This document shows, piece after piece, positions 33,889 through 47,588 of a stretch of DNA of 64,000 nt. The notes beneath the pieces were generated by a model. The model saw nothing but the letters and a program-made list of their open reading frames with translations, had not been told where the DNA came from and made no database searches. The stretch comes from Papilionanthe hookeriana x Papilionanthe teres. Lineage: Eukaryota; Streptophyta; Magnoliopsida; Asparagales; Orchidaceae. Position 1 is the stretch's first letter. Every line of letters starts with the position of its first letter. The DNA is taken from assembly GCA_022702705.1 (NCBI GenBank), contig CM040421.1, forward strand, positions 65,554,697 through 65,618,696, read 5' to 3'. A program made the position numbers and the translations under genes.

Positions 33889-35780
33889 TGATCCCTTGTG
33901 ATATTTATACTTCTAGTAAAATGATTTTTACTTATAATATTCGATATATTTTTAATAAAATTTTCTTCTTTATAATGACACAAAAAACTTGATTCCAATG
34001 TAAATAAGAATTCAACAATTATATTTAAATTTAGAGATTCTACACAAGTACATGTATCATTATCAAGTAATATATGACTTTCTGATTAAGCCCTGAAATA
34101 TCGATCCCATGGAGAAAAAATTTTGGATATTGAAATGATAAAAAGGATTTAGATTACAAAATCTATTTAGAAAAAGACACTTAAACTGTTTTAGATAATA
34201 GTAAACTTGAAAATACACTTCTTTTTGGTATTTTTTTAAATTATGAAATAAAGTGAACAATTAACCAGCTATAATGAGATTTTTGTAACATTAAAGAAGT
34301 ATAAATGAAAAAATATTTTTCTTTATCATGAATAAGTAATAAGTACACGAGTTCTGTTGTGGAATTATTCAAAATGTATTGTGCAAATAGGAGCAATATT
34401 ATTCTTTACCCTTACTAGAGATACTATAAAGAATATTGGCTAGTTTAAAGTTTAAATAGTTTTGAAGACGCGTTAGGTAGGGAAGATACTAGCTCTCACT
34501 TTAGAGTTCTCTCTTTTCTCTCCACCTGAGAGCTAACATCTCACATCAAAACCTAAAACAATATACCAAATTGGGAGCTTTAGTATGTCACCCTAAAGTC
34601 CTTTAATTCTACACCCATCAAAGTATATTTCTCTATTTATTTGTACAAAATTATATGAATCACTTTCTCATTCATACAATCCCATGTGATTTCTACCAAA
34701 TGTTGATTAAGACAATACCTACTAGGATCTTACATGTTCTAAAAAATAAATTTTAACATCTTAATTGGCCAAATCAAGAATTAAATGAAGTGCAAGGATT
34801 AGATCAACACAACCTTTTTCAACATTAAAAATCAATACTTCCATAACATCCATCCAACACTTAACTATCTTTCATTTCAAGGAAAAAGATGAAGAAAATC
34901 ACTCATAATCCATGGTGAAAACACAACAACAAGTAATTTTAAAAGTAGAAATCATTTAGAAAACACAAGAAATCTTCAATTTAAACCAAATAAAGTACAA
35001 AGATAAAAACTTATCTCAAGTTTCTCTCCACGAAACTCTTGAAGTTCCTTTAAATCTCTTCCTTTCTCTTATAAGACTCCATAGGACTGGTCGCCCAACA
35101 CAAGAGGGTTTAAATCTCTCTAAAACAATGGATTTTTATTTAGAAATCTCTTCCCACCTTCTTTTTCACTAGGAATGATATAAGTGTGAAAAAATCCTAA
35201 GTAATAATCCTACAACTTCTTACTATAACTACTCTCTAATTACTTTAAAAACTCCTCTAAAAACTAACTCTTACTGCTCTCTTTCATCTTTTTCAAGTCC
35301 TTTCTTTTATACTTTCTCAAAAGATGTCTTGGTGTTTCTTCAAAATGTGTCAATATTCAATGAATTTACCCAAGCGATGCATCCTTTCAAGTGAAATATG
35401 AATGTCTTTTGGAGCGGTTGATTAGTTACCCACGTTTGTACCAAAGGGTGCCTCAAACACCTTTTTAAAATTCACTAAAATTCCTTAAAATTACAAAATA
35501 ACTACACTTTGCTTAAGCGCGGGGCCTCTGGCGCTTAAGCGTGGCCTTCTCTATTTGCTGGCGCTTAGGTGCCAGATTTGGGCGCTTAGGTGCCCCAGTT
35601 CAAATTAACACCTTCTTCATTTTTGCTCCAAATTTTATCCTTCTTCACTCCTTATATCATATTTAGTCAATTTAATTGCACCTGAAAGAAAAACAAAAAA
35701 ATACCTTTCATTAAAGTGTAATATCATCAAAAATAGGCATAACAATGTGTAAACAAATATTATATATTATAGGTATATCA
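33889..35780 (-). mobile_element. 3' LTR of Athila-like element 1
   Basis: On the minus strand it begins TGATATACC right after a purine tract and ends in GGGATCA. It shares its last kilobase with 43572-44645 (for example ATATTTAAATTTA, CGTATC/CATTATCAAGTAATAT, GACTTTCTG-TTAAGCCC). It also contains repeated GGCGCTTAAGCG / GGCGCTTAGGTGCC motifs at 35515-35600. Confidence 0.8.
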
Positions 35781-35795
35781 AATTCCCCCAAACTT
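35781..35795 (-). other. Polypurine tract of Athila-like element 1
   Basis: The minus strand reads AAGTTTGGGGGAATT directly before the LTR start TGATATACC, the usual plus-strand priming site. Confidence 0.75.
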
Positions 35796-38700
35796 AAAAT
35801 GTTATTTATTTTCAAGTGACACTACAATCTTTCAAAACCAACTTAAGCAAATTATGTGAAGGAGTTTCTTTAGGAGATTCTAAAATTTTGTTCTAGAAAT
35901 ATATTATTCCAATTTTGAAAGAACTTGAGTGAATAAGATCAATTTAAAGTTTAGAAATCTCTAAAGTGATAAAGTATGAAATATGAGCTCCTATCTAATT
36001 CAGAATACTTGTAGATTTTTCAAATATAGTGCTTAGGCCTTTTATCTTCATTACTTAAAAAATTTCATTAAAAATAATTATTTCTCAAATCTTATGCATT
36101 AAAAAGATCTATTGTGGAACCAATTATTGATTAAGCACTAATCCTCAAATTTCTCGTCCCATTTTTTTAAAAATGATTACTATATATGGATAGGTCTTTA
36201 ATGATTTTGAATTCCACTCTTTCTTTTTTAAAGTAAAAGTCTGATATATATCATTTACTTAAAAATATAATAATAATTTTGAAATATATTTTTAATAAAA
36301 GTAATTTAAGTATTGAAAATAAAAATCTAATTCTTATATATTTTTCAAAAATACAATATCTCTTACTAAAGATAGTTACACCATATTTAACATCTCTTCG
36401 CTAAGAAAATTTTTATGCTTGAAAATTTTCTTCATCACTATAAAGTTTTAATCAAATTTTCTTACACATTTCTATATTTAAAATTTTATTACCTAAATAT
36501 AACTTCATACATAATCATTTTTTAAATCAAAATCAAATTTATTTGTAGCATATTTGAGAACAAATAAATTTTAAGTCTTGAAAATTGATTTTTGATCCCC
36601 CCACACTTGGATTTTTACAAATATTAAACATTTTTGCTTATCATATATAAAGACAAGAATGAAAAAAAATAAAAACTTATGCTTACAGGAATTTTCAAAT
36701 CCTAACTATGGAAGTAGAAGAAATTAAAAACAAGAGTAAAAATGATAAAATTTTATTTTGTTTTTAAAATATATGAGATTCAAAAGACTTCTATGTAGTG
36801 GAGGCTAACATAAAAACAAATCACACAAACTAACATATTATCACAACCACATCAGAAAGAAAAATACATGGTAGTAAATTAAACTTAAACATAAAATTTT
36901 AAATGAATGTTAGTTCTATTCTAAACTTCCTAAAGCAGTAAGAATAAGTTCAACACAAACCAACAAAATATATTTAAAAATAACAAAGTTCACATACTTA
37001 CTACCACATCTAATCTGCAACAAACATAACAAAAATACCCATCACAATGAACTACAACAACAATGTTCATCACAATAACAAAACACCACAATAGTCCATA
37101 GAGCAATTCAAATAAAGGTTCAAACAAAACACAACATAACCCAATTAGTACTCCAAAAAGTTTTGGATGAGATAACATCTAATCATCACAATACAAGACA
37201 ATCTTATGTTAAACATTTAAAATAAACAAACACAAGCAATAGTCAAACAAACACAGGCTCTGAACTTAATTCCATTCTCCATTAGGTGGAACATATCCCT
37301 GGCCTTCATTTGTTCCATCTGAACCATTCGACACATAGATTTGATAAAACGAACGATGATGAAGAAGTATGATAAAATCCTTTTTAATCCAATTGCTATT
37401 TAGATACATAGCGTGGTCTGCTTCAACAATATAACTTATATGACTGAGTTGCATTTTGAGATGCCAACCATGTGCTAAATGTGCATTAGTTTCATTTAAC
37501 TTTGCCTCAAATGAAGTCACATTATCCTTAATTGTCGCAATCATCTATTATATTCCTTTAATACTAACGGCTAGGAATCCATTATATAACTCTTGCGTAC
37601 TATGACTTACAAACTTCTTCTCGACGGCTTCATCCTTCTTCTTCAATTCATTCTCCCAAGAAGACATCTTGGCTAACTTATCACTTTTTACAACTTAAAT
37701 CTCTCTTCACTTAGACTTTAGAATGAAAATTTTTAAAGGGGCAAATATTCTGTTCATTTTCATGCTATTTATAGACTTTCTTTAAGCCTATACCCACTTC
37801 CCACGTCTAAAAATCACCAGATAACATTGAAGGCCACTTTACCACATTTAATTCTTCTAGAACATCATTTAGGCACGTTTTATAACTCCGGCGCATAGGC
37901 GCCAGTGCTCATTTTAGTATAAGTCAGCTTAACGTCCAAATACTCATTTTAACACTTCTAAGACATCATTTAAAGTCTTAAAATTATCAAAGCAAGTTCA
38001 AAATACTACCAAAATTTTTTAAAACAAACACAACCACAAAACATTCAAAATAAAAGCACACCGATATCTATGGGTTACCTCCTACAGAGCGCTTGGTTTT
38101 ACGTCGTCAGCCCGACTCACCTTGTGCTTATTCTGGGTGACCCAACATTAAAACATCATTCACTTTAGTCCGACCCCCTAAATAATAACTTTTCGGGCTG
38201 TGACTATTCACGTTGAAAATTTTTAGGGTTTTAAGATCTTTGATATCTACAGCTCCATAAGGATAAACTTTTATCACAATAAATGGGCCCATCCACTTAA
38301 ATTAAGTTTGCTTGAAAATAGCCTCAATCTTACATTATAAAGCAAAACTTGTTGCTCTAACTCAAAATTATTAGTAAGAATCTTCCGATCATGCCACTTT
38401 TTCATCTTATCTTTATAAATCTTTGTATTCTAATAAGACTCATTCCTTATTTCTTCAAACTCATTTAATTGCAATAATCTCTTTTTACCTGCATCCTTCA
38501 AATTATAATTAAATTCTTTAATAGCCTAATAAGCTTTATGCTAAATTTCCACTGGTAAATGAAAAGCATTCCCATAAATTAACCTGAATGGTGACATTCC
38601 TATAGGAGTTCTGTATGCAGTCTTATAAGCCCACAAAGCATAATCAAGTTTGACTAACCAATCCATTTTTATTGGATTTATAGATTTTTACAAAATCTTT

Positions 38701-41700
38701 TGATTTCTTGAGTGGAAACTTCAGCCAAACAGCTTGTTTGAGAACAATAAGAAGTAAAAATTTGATGATCGATACAGTATTTCTTCAATAATATTTCTAT
38801 TATCGTATTTTTGAAGTGACTTCCCCCATCAGTTATGATAACTCTCGACATTCCAAATCTGTAAAATATATTCATTTTTAAGAACTTTACAACACTATGA
38901 GCATCACATCGAGGTAAAGCAACAACTTCTATCTATTTAGACACGTAGTTTACTTCTAACAATATATATACATTTTCGAAAGATGGTTTAAATGGTCCCA
39001 TGAAACCTAATCTCCAAATGTCAAATATTTCAACTTCTAAAATATAATTGAGGGAAATCTCATTTATTCTAAAAATATTGCTTACACGTTGACAATGATC
39101 ATAATTTTTAATATAAGCATTAACATCTTTAAGATAGTAGGCTAATAAAATCCAGATTGCAAGATTTTGTATGTTGTTTTATCAACAGCAAAATGTCCCT
39201 TAAAATCAAAATCATGACATTTTTTGATAATTTCAAAATCCAATTCTAAAGGCACACATCTTCGAATAATTAGATCCTTTCCTTATTTATATAAAAATGG
39301 GTCGTCCCAAAAAAAGTCTTTGCTTTAGATAAAAATTTCTTCTTCTGTTGGTGTGTCAGACCATAAGGTAAAACGCACTAACAATAAAGTTCACAATGTC
39401 TGCATACCATGGAACATGCCATTCAATAATATTGAACAATTTTTCATCGGGAAAATGTTCATTAATTTCTTCTTCATAACACAGTGACTTGTCAGAGTCA
39501 AGCCTGGATAAATGATCAGTAACTTGATTATCAATTCCCTTTCTATCTACTATATCAAAATTAAATTCTTGCAAAAGAAGAATCCAACTTATCAGTCTTG
39601 GTTTTGCATCATTCTTTTTCATTAAATACTTAATAACTGAATGATCTGTATGCATCACGTATTTAGTTTCAATTAGATATGATCTGAATTTATCAAAGGA
39701 AAATACTATTATTAATAACTCTTTCTTAGTTGTGGTATAATTAATTTGAGCTTCATTCATAGTAAATTATATTGAAAATTTTATCATATTTTTGTCCCAA
39801 AACAGCTACAATAGCATAATCAATTGCATCACACATTAATTCAAATGGTTTTTTTCAATTTGTGAAACAATAACTGGTGCAATGATTAATTTTTTTTTTA
39901 AAAGCTCAAAAGTTTTTTTGACAATCTTTATCAAAATTAAAAATCACATATTTTTCGAGCAAATGGCATAGTGGATTAGCAATTTTTTAAAAGTCTTTTA
40001 TATATCTCTTGTAGAATTTAGTATTTCCTAAAAGTCTCTTAATTCCCTCACATTGGTTGGATGAATAAATTAGCAATCACTTGAATTTTAGCAAGATCTA
40101 CTTCCATACCTTTCTCTGAAATGTGATGTCCCAAAACAATTCCTTCTGTTACCATAAACTGACATTTTTCCAATTAAGGACTAAATTTGTTTCTTCACAG
40201 CATTTAAGGACTCGTGATAAATGTTCTAAACATGATTTAAATGAAGTTCCAAACACCAAAAAATCGTCCATAAAAACTTTAATTCATTTTTCAATTAAAT
40301 CACAGAAAATAGCCATTATACATATTTGAAATGTAGCAGGGGCATTACATAAGCCAAAGGGCATTCTTCTAAAAGCAAATGAACCATAAGAACTGATAAA
40401 AGTTGTTTTCTCTTGACCCTCTATAGCAATTTGTATTTGGTGATAACTAATATTTCCATCTAGAAAATGAAATTATTTTTGCTCAGCTAGTCTATCTAGC
40501 ATTTGATCCAGAAAGGGCAACTAGAAATGATCTTTCCTCGTGGCAAGGTTTAATTTTCTATAATCAACGCATATTCACCATCCTATAACTCGTTTTGTTA
40601 GAATTAGTTCATTATGTTCATTAACAGTTACAGTTACTCCTCCTTTCTTAAGAACACAGTGTATTGGACTAACCCATGTACTATTTGAAATGGAATAGAT
40701 AATCCTAGCACCTAACCACTTTAAAATTTCTTTCTTAACAACTTCTTTCATAATGGGATTTAGTCTCCGCCCTAGGTTTGCAGTTTTCTTCCATCAGAAT
40801 TCTATGCATATAAATTTAAGGACTTATTCATTTAATATTAGTATTTGTCCATCCAAAGGCTTTCTTATATTTCTTTAAAATTTTCAGTAAACACTCTTCT
40901 TCTGAAGTTAAGTTTGAGGAAATTATAATCGTCAAAGTTGAGGAATCACCTAAAAAGAAATATCTTAAAATTTTCAAAAGTAACTTCAATTCAAGTTTAT
41001 GAGGTTTCTCAATTGATGAACGAAATGATTTGTCTTTTTCAGTCATGTCCAAAACTTTTAAAACTTTCTTGAACAAAATTTGAGTCTTCTTCAATAAAAT
41101 CATTAAGATGTTCTAATTCCTCCTCTTGCACTTGCTCCAATTCTTTCATTTCTGAATTCTCTTCATAAGTTATTTTGAAATGGCATTCACTAAGAATCTC
41201 ATTACATCCATCCTGAAATATTCATCATCTTTAACTTTTGTAGGGTATCTTATTGATTTGAGATATTAAAAGTAACCATGTGATCATTAACACGCATAGT
41301 TAATTTCCCTTTTTGCACATGTATCATTGCTCTTCCTGTAACTAGGAAAGGTCTCCCCAAAATGATAGGTATCCCTTTATCTTCCTTCATATCTAACATA
41401 ATGAAATCAACAGAAAAGATGAATCGATCCACTTTCACCAAAACATCTTCACAACTCCTTTAGGATAGTTATAAAAAGATATGATAATTGCAAAGTTACA
41501 GTTGTAGGAGATATTTCTTATAATCTTAGTCTTTTAAATATAAATAATGACATAAGGTTAATGCTTGCACCCAAATAACATAAAGCTCTCCCAAAAAATC
41601 TATCTCTAATCGCACATGGAATTGTGAAACTTCCAAGATTTTTAAGCTTTTCAGAAAGTTTTTTCTGAATTATGGCACTGCACTGCTCACTAAGTGCAAC

Positions 41701-43548
41701 TGTCTCATTATCTTCAAACTTCCTTTTTCTGTTAAGAATATCCTTCATAAAATTCACATAGCTTGGCATTTATTCTATGACTTCAGCAAAAGGAATAATA
41801 ATTGTAAGATTTTTAAAGATTTCCTGAAATTTTGAAAATTTTTTATCCAACTTTTGTTGACAAGACTTTGAGGAAATGGAGGTGGTGGCGGTTTTTCTAA
41901 ATAAATCTTAAGTGGAGAAAAATGTCTCTCAAAACCTTCTGAAGCGTCATCTTTAGGTTCTTTAATTTCTTCTTTCTTTATTTTAATCCCTTTTTGAACT
42001 CTACCTTCCAACTCTTTTCCACTTTTAAGTTGAACATCCTTTACATGCTCTTTATTCTAGTCTTTTGGATTTACTTCTAAATTACTAGGAAGTGTTTTTT
42101 GGGCTCTATTACTTAATGAATTTGCAATTTATCCCAACTGATTATCAAAATTTCTAATTGTAGCTCCTTGACTCTGTAATTGATTTCCCATTTGTAACAC
42201 CACTTCTTTTATAGACAACTTCTTATCCTAAAATTGTAGATTATTATTAAAACCCAAAGAATAAGTAGGCATATAATTACTATTACCATGGTTATTCTAG
42301 TTTCCCAATGGGTTTACTTGGTTATTCCCCCATTGCTGATTAGTACCACCCGAATTGCTATTCCAGTTAAAGTTAGGATGGTTTTTCCAACCTGGTTTAT
42401 AATAGTTCGAATATGGGTTATTTGACTTATTATTTATAACATTTAAAGTCACAATTGATGCTGGAGAATCTACCATTTGGTCTAATCAATTCTCTTCAAT
42501 CATTGGCATTGGTTGAGAAATTCTAAATTGGTCCATCTTTTATGAAATTGTAGCAACTTGATTTGCTAACATTGCAAAAGCTTCAGATTCATGAATATTG
42601 GCTACCTTTTTAGGATGTACTCTTTCAGAAGGACATTAAAAATTATTAGTAGTCATTTGTTCAATTAAAGAATAAGCCTCATGAAATGGTTTCAACATCA
42701 ATGAACCACCAGCAACGACATCAATAATAGATCTAAGAGATCCAGCTAATCAATTATAAAAAGTTTGAATAATTAACCAATCTGGCACAACATGGTGTGG
42801 ACACTTCCTTAAGATTTCTTTAAATTGTTCCCAAGCTTCATAAATAGATTCCCCTTCAATCTGACAAAAATATGTAATATCATTTCTAAGCTTCGCAGAC
42901 TTTGATGGTGGAAAATATTTACCAAATAATTTTTGTGCTAAATCACCCCAAGTTCTGATAGATCCTGGTGCTAATGTATTTAACCATATCTTAGCCTTAT
43001 TCCTAAGTGAGAATGGAAAAAGCCTAAGTCTAATAGCATCATTAGAAACACCATCATTTTTAAATGTAGCACACAATTATGAAAAATTGGCAAGATGTAA
43101 ATTTGGATCTTCCATTGGTGCTCCCCCAAACTAATTATTAGATAATAGCAGGTTTAAGTTCAAATGAATTAACAACTACAACAAGATTTTGAATACAACC
43201 ATGAAGTTCATCCACTGTAGGGTTTACATAATCTCTTGAAGGTCTAAATTCTTGATGAATTTCAACATTTAGATTATTTTGATTTATCATTTGTTGAAAA
43301 TTTTGAATTTTTCAGTATTTTTAATTGTTTTAATTTTTCTAATAGTTCTTTCCAATTCAAAATCATAGGGCACAAGTCCTTCAGAACCTGAACTACGCAA
43401 ACACTATTAAACACAACAACAAAAATAAAACACAACACACATAAACGATAAAGTTTAAATAAGACTTATTAATAGTAGAAATTTTGTTTTTTGAAAAATT
43501 CTTTTTAATTTTTTTTTCAATTTTGAAATCCAAAGAAAACTTTCGATT
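35796..43548 (-). mobile_element. Athila-like element 1, internal region (gag-PR-RT-RH-IN, decayed)
   Basis: Read on the minus strand. Gag is at about 42750-43076 (CATFKNDGVSNDAIRLRLFP, SAKLRNDITYF, ESIYEAWEQFKE). Retropepsin is at 41250-41769 (FLGRALCYLGASINLMSL with the catalytic Asp position changed, and IPIILGRPFLVTGRAMI). RT remnants span about 39800-41000. RNase H is at 39356-39760 (INYTTTKKELLIIVFSFDKF, YVMHTDHSVIKYL, VTDHLSRL). The integrase core is at 38678-38875 (FGMSRVIITDGGSHFKN, then a broken CSQTS). A short frame at 37266-37544 lies where Athila elements carry their late non-pol ORF. Stops and shifts occur throughout, so it is not active. Confidence 0.85.
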
Positions 43549-43565
43549 CCCCGACAATGGCGCCA
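43549..43565 (-). other. Primer binding site of Athila type
   Basis: The minus strand reads TGGCGCCATTGTCGGGG just downstream of the LTR end. This form of PBS is typical of Athila/Tat relatives and is usually attributed to tRNA-Asp. Confidence 0.8.
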
Positions 43566-43571
43566 AAAACT

Positions 43572-44645
43572 TGATCACTTCTGATATTTATACTTGTGAT
43601 AATATGATTTATACTTATAATATTTGATATATCTTTAATAAAATTTTTTTCTTTATAATGACACCAAAAAATTGATTTCAATGTAAATAAAAATTCATTT
43701 GTTATATTTAAATTTACGGATTTTACGCAAGTATTCGTATCGTTATCAAGTAATATAGGACTTTCTGGTTAAGCCCCGAAATATCGTTCTCACGGGGAAG
43801 AAATTTTGGGTTTTGAAAAGATAAAAAGGTTTTAAATCACAAAATCTATTTAGAAAAAGATACTTACTTAATCAGTTTTAGATAATAATAAACTTAAAAA
43901 TTCAATTCTTTTTGGTATTTTTTTAAATTATGAAAAAAATGAACAATTAACCAACTATAATGAGATTTTTGTAAGATTAAAGAAGTATAAATGAAAATAT
44001 CTTTTTTCTTATCATGAATAAGTAATAAGTACAAGAGTTCTGTTGTGGAAGTATTAAAAATGTGTTGTGCCAAATAGGACCAATATTACTCTTTAACCTT
44101 ACTAGAGATGTTATAAAGAACACTGGCTAGTTTAAAGTTTGAATAGGTTTGAAGACGAGTTAGGTAGGGAAGGTACTAGCTCTCACTCTAGAGTTCCCAC
44201 CTTTCCCTCCACCTGGGGCCTAACATCTCGCATCAAAACCTAAAACAATAAACCAAATTGGGGCTTTAGTCTATCACTCTAATGTCCTCTAATACACCCA
44301 TCAAACTATATTTCTCTATTTATTTGTAAAAAATTATATGAATTAATTTCTCATCCATATAACCCTATGTGATTTCTACCAAATGTTGATTGAGACAATA
44401 CAAGCTATGATCTTACATGTTCTAACAATCAATTTTAACATCTTAATTAGCCAAATCAAGAAGTAAATGATGTGCAATGATTAAATCAAAACAACCTCTT
44501 CCAATATTAAAAATCAATACATTCACAAAAACCATCCAACATTTAATTACTTTTCATTTTAAGAAAAAAAGATAAAGAAAGACACTCAGAATCCATGGTA
44601 AAAACACAAAAATAAGTAATTTTAAAAGTAGAAATCATGTAGAAA
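43572..44645 (-). mobile_element. 5' LTR of Athila-like element 1, truncated
   Basis: Matches the 3' LTR from its end (GTGATCA) up to the counterpart of about 34955, where similarity stops. The upstream 0.8 kb of the LTR is missing and a plus-strand LTR starts at the break. Confidence 0.78.
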
Positions 44646-45896
44646 ACTGATCCAAGAAAAAAATACCTATTTTTATGCCTTGATTTTTATTAAATTTTAA
44701 AGATATTATGTTTTAATGATAGGTATTTTTGTGTTTTTGGATGTAGGTGATGCAAAAATGTTCAAGAAGGAGAAAAATATGAAAAAGGAGCAAAAAGGAG
44801 CAAAAAGGAGCAAAAAGGAGCAAAAAGGAGCAAAAATAGAGCCAAAATGTAAAATTGTCGAAATTATTGGCCTAACGCCTAGGCTCCAGAGTCTGGCGCC
44901 TAAGCGCCAGCTCAATACAAAAAACTGTTAAGTTTTTGACGACTTTTGGGCAGTTATTTTGACGGTGTGAGCGGTTATTGGACCTTCTAGAAGACTGGCA
45001 GTTGTTCCTGTTTTATAGGACATGTGATAAAATGTATTTGGACGCTTCAAAATGGTTTTAATCGTGAAGAGGTGCGATCCAAAGTGAAGAGGTGCGAAGA
45101 ACTGGATGCGGTGTCCGGTGCCTAGGCGCCAGATTCCGGCGCTAAGGCGCCAGACACACCTTCTAGAAGATTCATTGAATGTGGACACATTTTGAAGAGG
45201 TGCCTTGAGGCAACCCTTGAAGCTTATAAATGGGAGGGTATTCCTTCAGAGAAAAACGTCCCATCTACCCTCCCTATCTAGAGTCCAATCTAGAGAGAGA
45301 ATTAGAAAGATCATATTAGGGCCACCTTTTTTACTTTCCTTCATAAATTAGTGAGCTTATTTTAGAGTTTGTACTTAGAGTTTGAAAGAGTTGGTGCATC
45401 TGTAGTTCATTACGCTGTGGAGTCAGTAGGAATCAGAAGTTCAGTAGAAGAAACATCTATGATAAGTATTTTTATTTTGATTCAAAGTTTATTTATTATG
45501 TTTTATTATTTAATTTCAATGTGTTCTGAGTAGTTACTTTACTTTCTCCTTTCAATTATGAAAAGATAAATAAGATAATACAAAATTCGTCGGAGAATTA
45601 AAAATCATATATTTTCAAAATATTGTAATGATATTAATACCGGTTCTTAATTTACTATTTAAATTGGCCATTTAAATTGTTAAAACCTGTTGAAGAGTTT
45701 TGAGACCTAGAAGGAGATAAATTCTTAACTTGTAGATATCACATGAATCCTTGGGTAGTCGAAGACCTTGTGCGGGTTATTCAAGGTGAAGTGCAAATAA
45801 ATAGGAAGATGTTATATATTGGGCGTAGAATTGATAACTTTTTAGAGTGACAGACTAAAATCTTATGATTTAGTTTATAGAAAAGGAAAGGGTCAC
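44646..45896 (+). mobile_element. Diverged Athila-group LTR in plus orientation
   Basis: Starts TGATCCAAG and follows the order of the reverse complement of the element 1 LTR: TATTTTTATGCC, GATATTA, TTTTAATGATAGGTATTTTT, then GGAGCAAAAA words and CTGGCGCCTAAGCGCCAG. Between them is a 10-bp tandem repeat, GCAAAAAGGA, about five times (44780-44835). A promoter-like CTTATAAATGGGAGG lies at about 45222. No internal region follows, because LTR-B starts at 45897. Confidence 0.6.
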
Positions 45897-47536
45897 TGTG
45901 CGGCTTATTTTTAGGTTGTGTGTTTTGATAAAGGGTCGCCTACAGAAATTGTCGGTGAATTTTAAAATTTTAAATTTAATTTAAATATACATATAATTTA
46001 GAAAGTAGCATTTGATTTTGAAAATAATTTTAAGTTTGAAAATTTTAACATATGAAATTAGACCGATCTCACATCCCGAATAGTTTATATAAACGAGTAC
46101 TACACCACAAACCGTGTATCTATCCCGAAGAGTAGACACACAACTTGATGGGGCTCGATTAAATAAACTAGAAGATTTGTGACATCTGTTTGGTCTGCAA
46201 ACCAATTTTATAAGCCGACAAGTTCCCCTGCTTAATATAAAGAAATTAAGCAGGGTTTATATTACCTAGGTTCTTAAAGTTCCCTATAAGGGCAAGCCCC
46301 TATAGTTAATTACATCTTAAATGACGGGAATCATTTAAGAAAACTCTTGATAATGATCAGTGGTTTTGCTCTCAAGAATTTTAAAGTTCAAGGTTTTCAA
46401 ACCATTGGATTTTGGAAATTTCAATTGGGAATGGATCAAATTTGGAATAGTTATTTTAACAATCCAATGGAGGAGAAGTAGGGGATGTCACGGATTCGAG
46501 ACAAGTCTCGGTGACTTCCCAACTATCCTATTTGTTTGGCTTCAATTTGAGAGTTTATTTAATGTTGTAATCCTGCCAATTTAGTTAATTAGGACTTATA
46601 TTTGTATGACATGATCATACAAATAGCCTCAAAGTTGTGAAGGTTTGTGTCGTATCGAATGACTACCTCGGAATCCTAAAACTGGTTAGGGCTTAATTTA
46701 CATAACATGATTATGCAAATGCCTAACAAAGAGTTGAGGATTTGTGTTGCACTAGGCAAACTATCTCGAAGTCCTATGATTTGGTTGTTTAATTCTAAGA
46801 ATGGTTTTGCTGATGTCGATCCAAGTTTTGCTAACGAAGATGGTCGTGCGGCCCACTGTGCTCCAAGCTCCTTGTTGTTGCAGAGGTTTAGTTTTAGAAG
46901 ATGAAAATCAGGGGGATGAGAAAAGTTTCTTGGTTTAGAGAAATCTTAAAGTCCAAATGTCTTTAGTGTTTTAATTAAAACAAATCTTAAAGTTGATTAA
47001 ATAGAACCGATTAAGATCTCACGGTTCCGTCATCCCGGCACCGTTATTTTCATCGAATTCACTTAGTCTAGATGAATTTGCTAAACTCAACTGAATGAGT
47101 TCCACACTTTCATTTAGACAGTGGGAAATCCCGTTAGCAACACGTAGGTTACATCAACCGAGGTATTTCCGATCATTCAACGAGACATTTTAATTTAGTT
47201 GCAATTATACTTTTGTTGTTCTGTTTGTGATTAAATTTTGACTTGTTTAATATTTTGGAATGTTGTGGCGGTGAATTTTGTCTTGTGGTGACTTTTAATT
47301 TAGTTTTGGGTTTCAGTTTTGTGACTATCCTAAAGGTTTCAGTTTTCATTCAACAATCTTGTTTAACATGCAAGAAAAAGTAAAGTGCAGTGCATGTAAG
47401 TAAACTGCAATAAAATAAAAGCATACCTGGAGGGTCTTCCCGTCATCCCAAGCTGCACTTAAAACACATGTTAAGGCATTTAAATATTTCAACAAGTACC
47501 TAGGTAACGCTAAGGGAAGGTTCTGGTTGTCTACTG
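45897..47536 (-). mobile_element. LTR-B copy, minus orientation
   Basis: About 1.64 kb. Plus-strand ends are TGTGCGGCTTATTT and CTACTG, against TGTACGGC...CTACCA in the copy at 59057-60719, to which it is similar along its whole length. Hairpin at 46284-46305. No matching 5-bp target duplication is seen and no internal region is attached on the left, so it is a solo or orphan LTR. Confidence 0.78.
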
Positions 47537-47588
47537 ACCCGACCCGCAATTACGTAGTAAATTAACTTCCAAAAGATGGCAAAAAACT

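Noticed and set aside
36990..37178. Minus-strand hydrophobic 62-codon frame
   Set aside because: Sits in the degenerate 3' internal part of Athila-like element 1. Its Val/Cys/Leu composition follows from ACA/ACC-rich DNA and gives no reliable membrane protein.
46707..46904. 65-codon frame in LTR-B
   Set aside because: The matching positions of the other LTR-B copies are not open, so it is chance.
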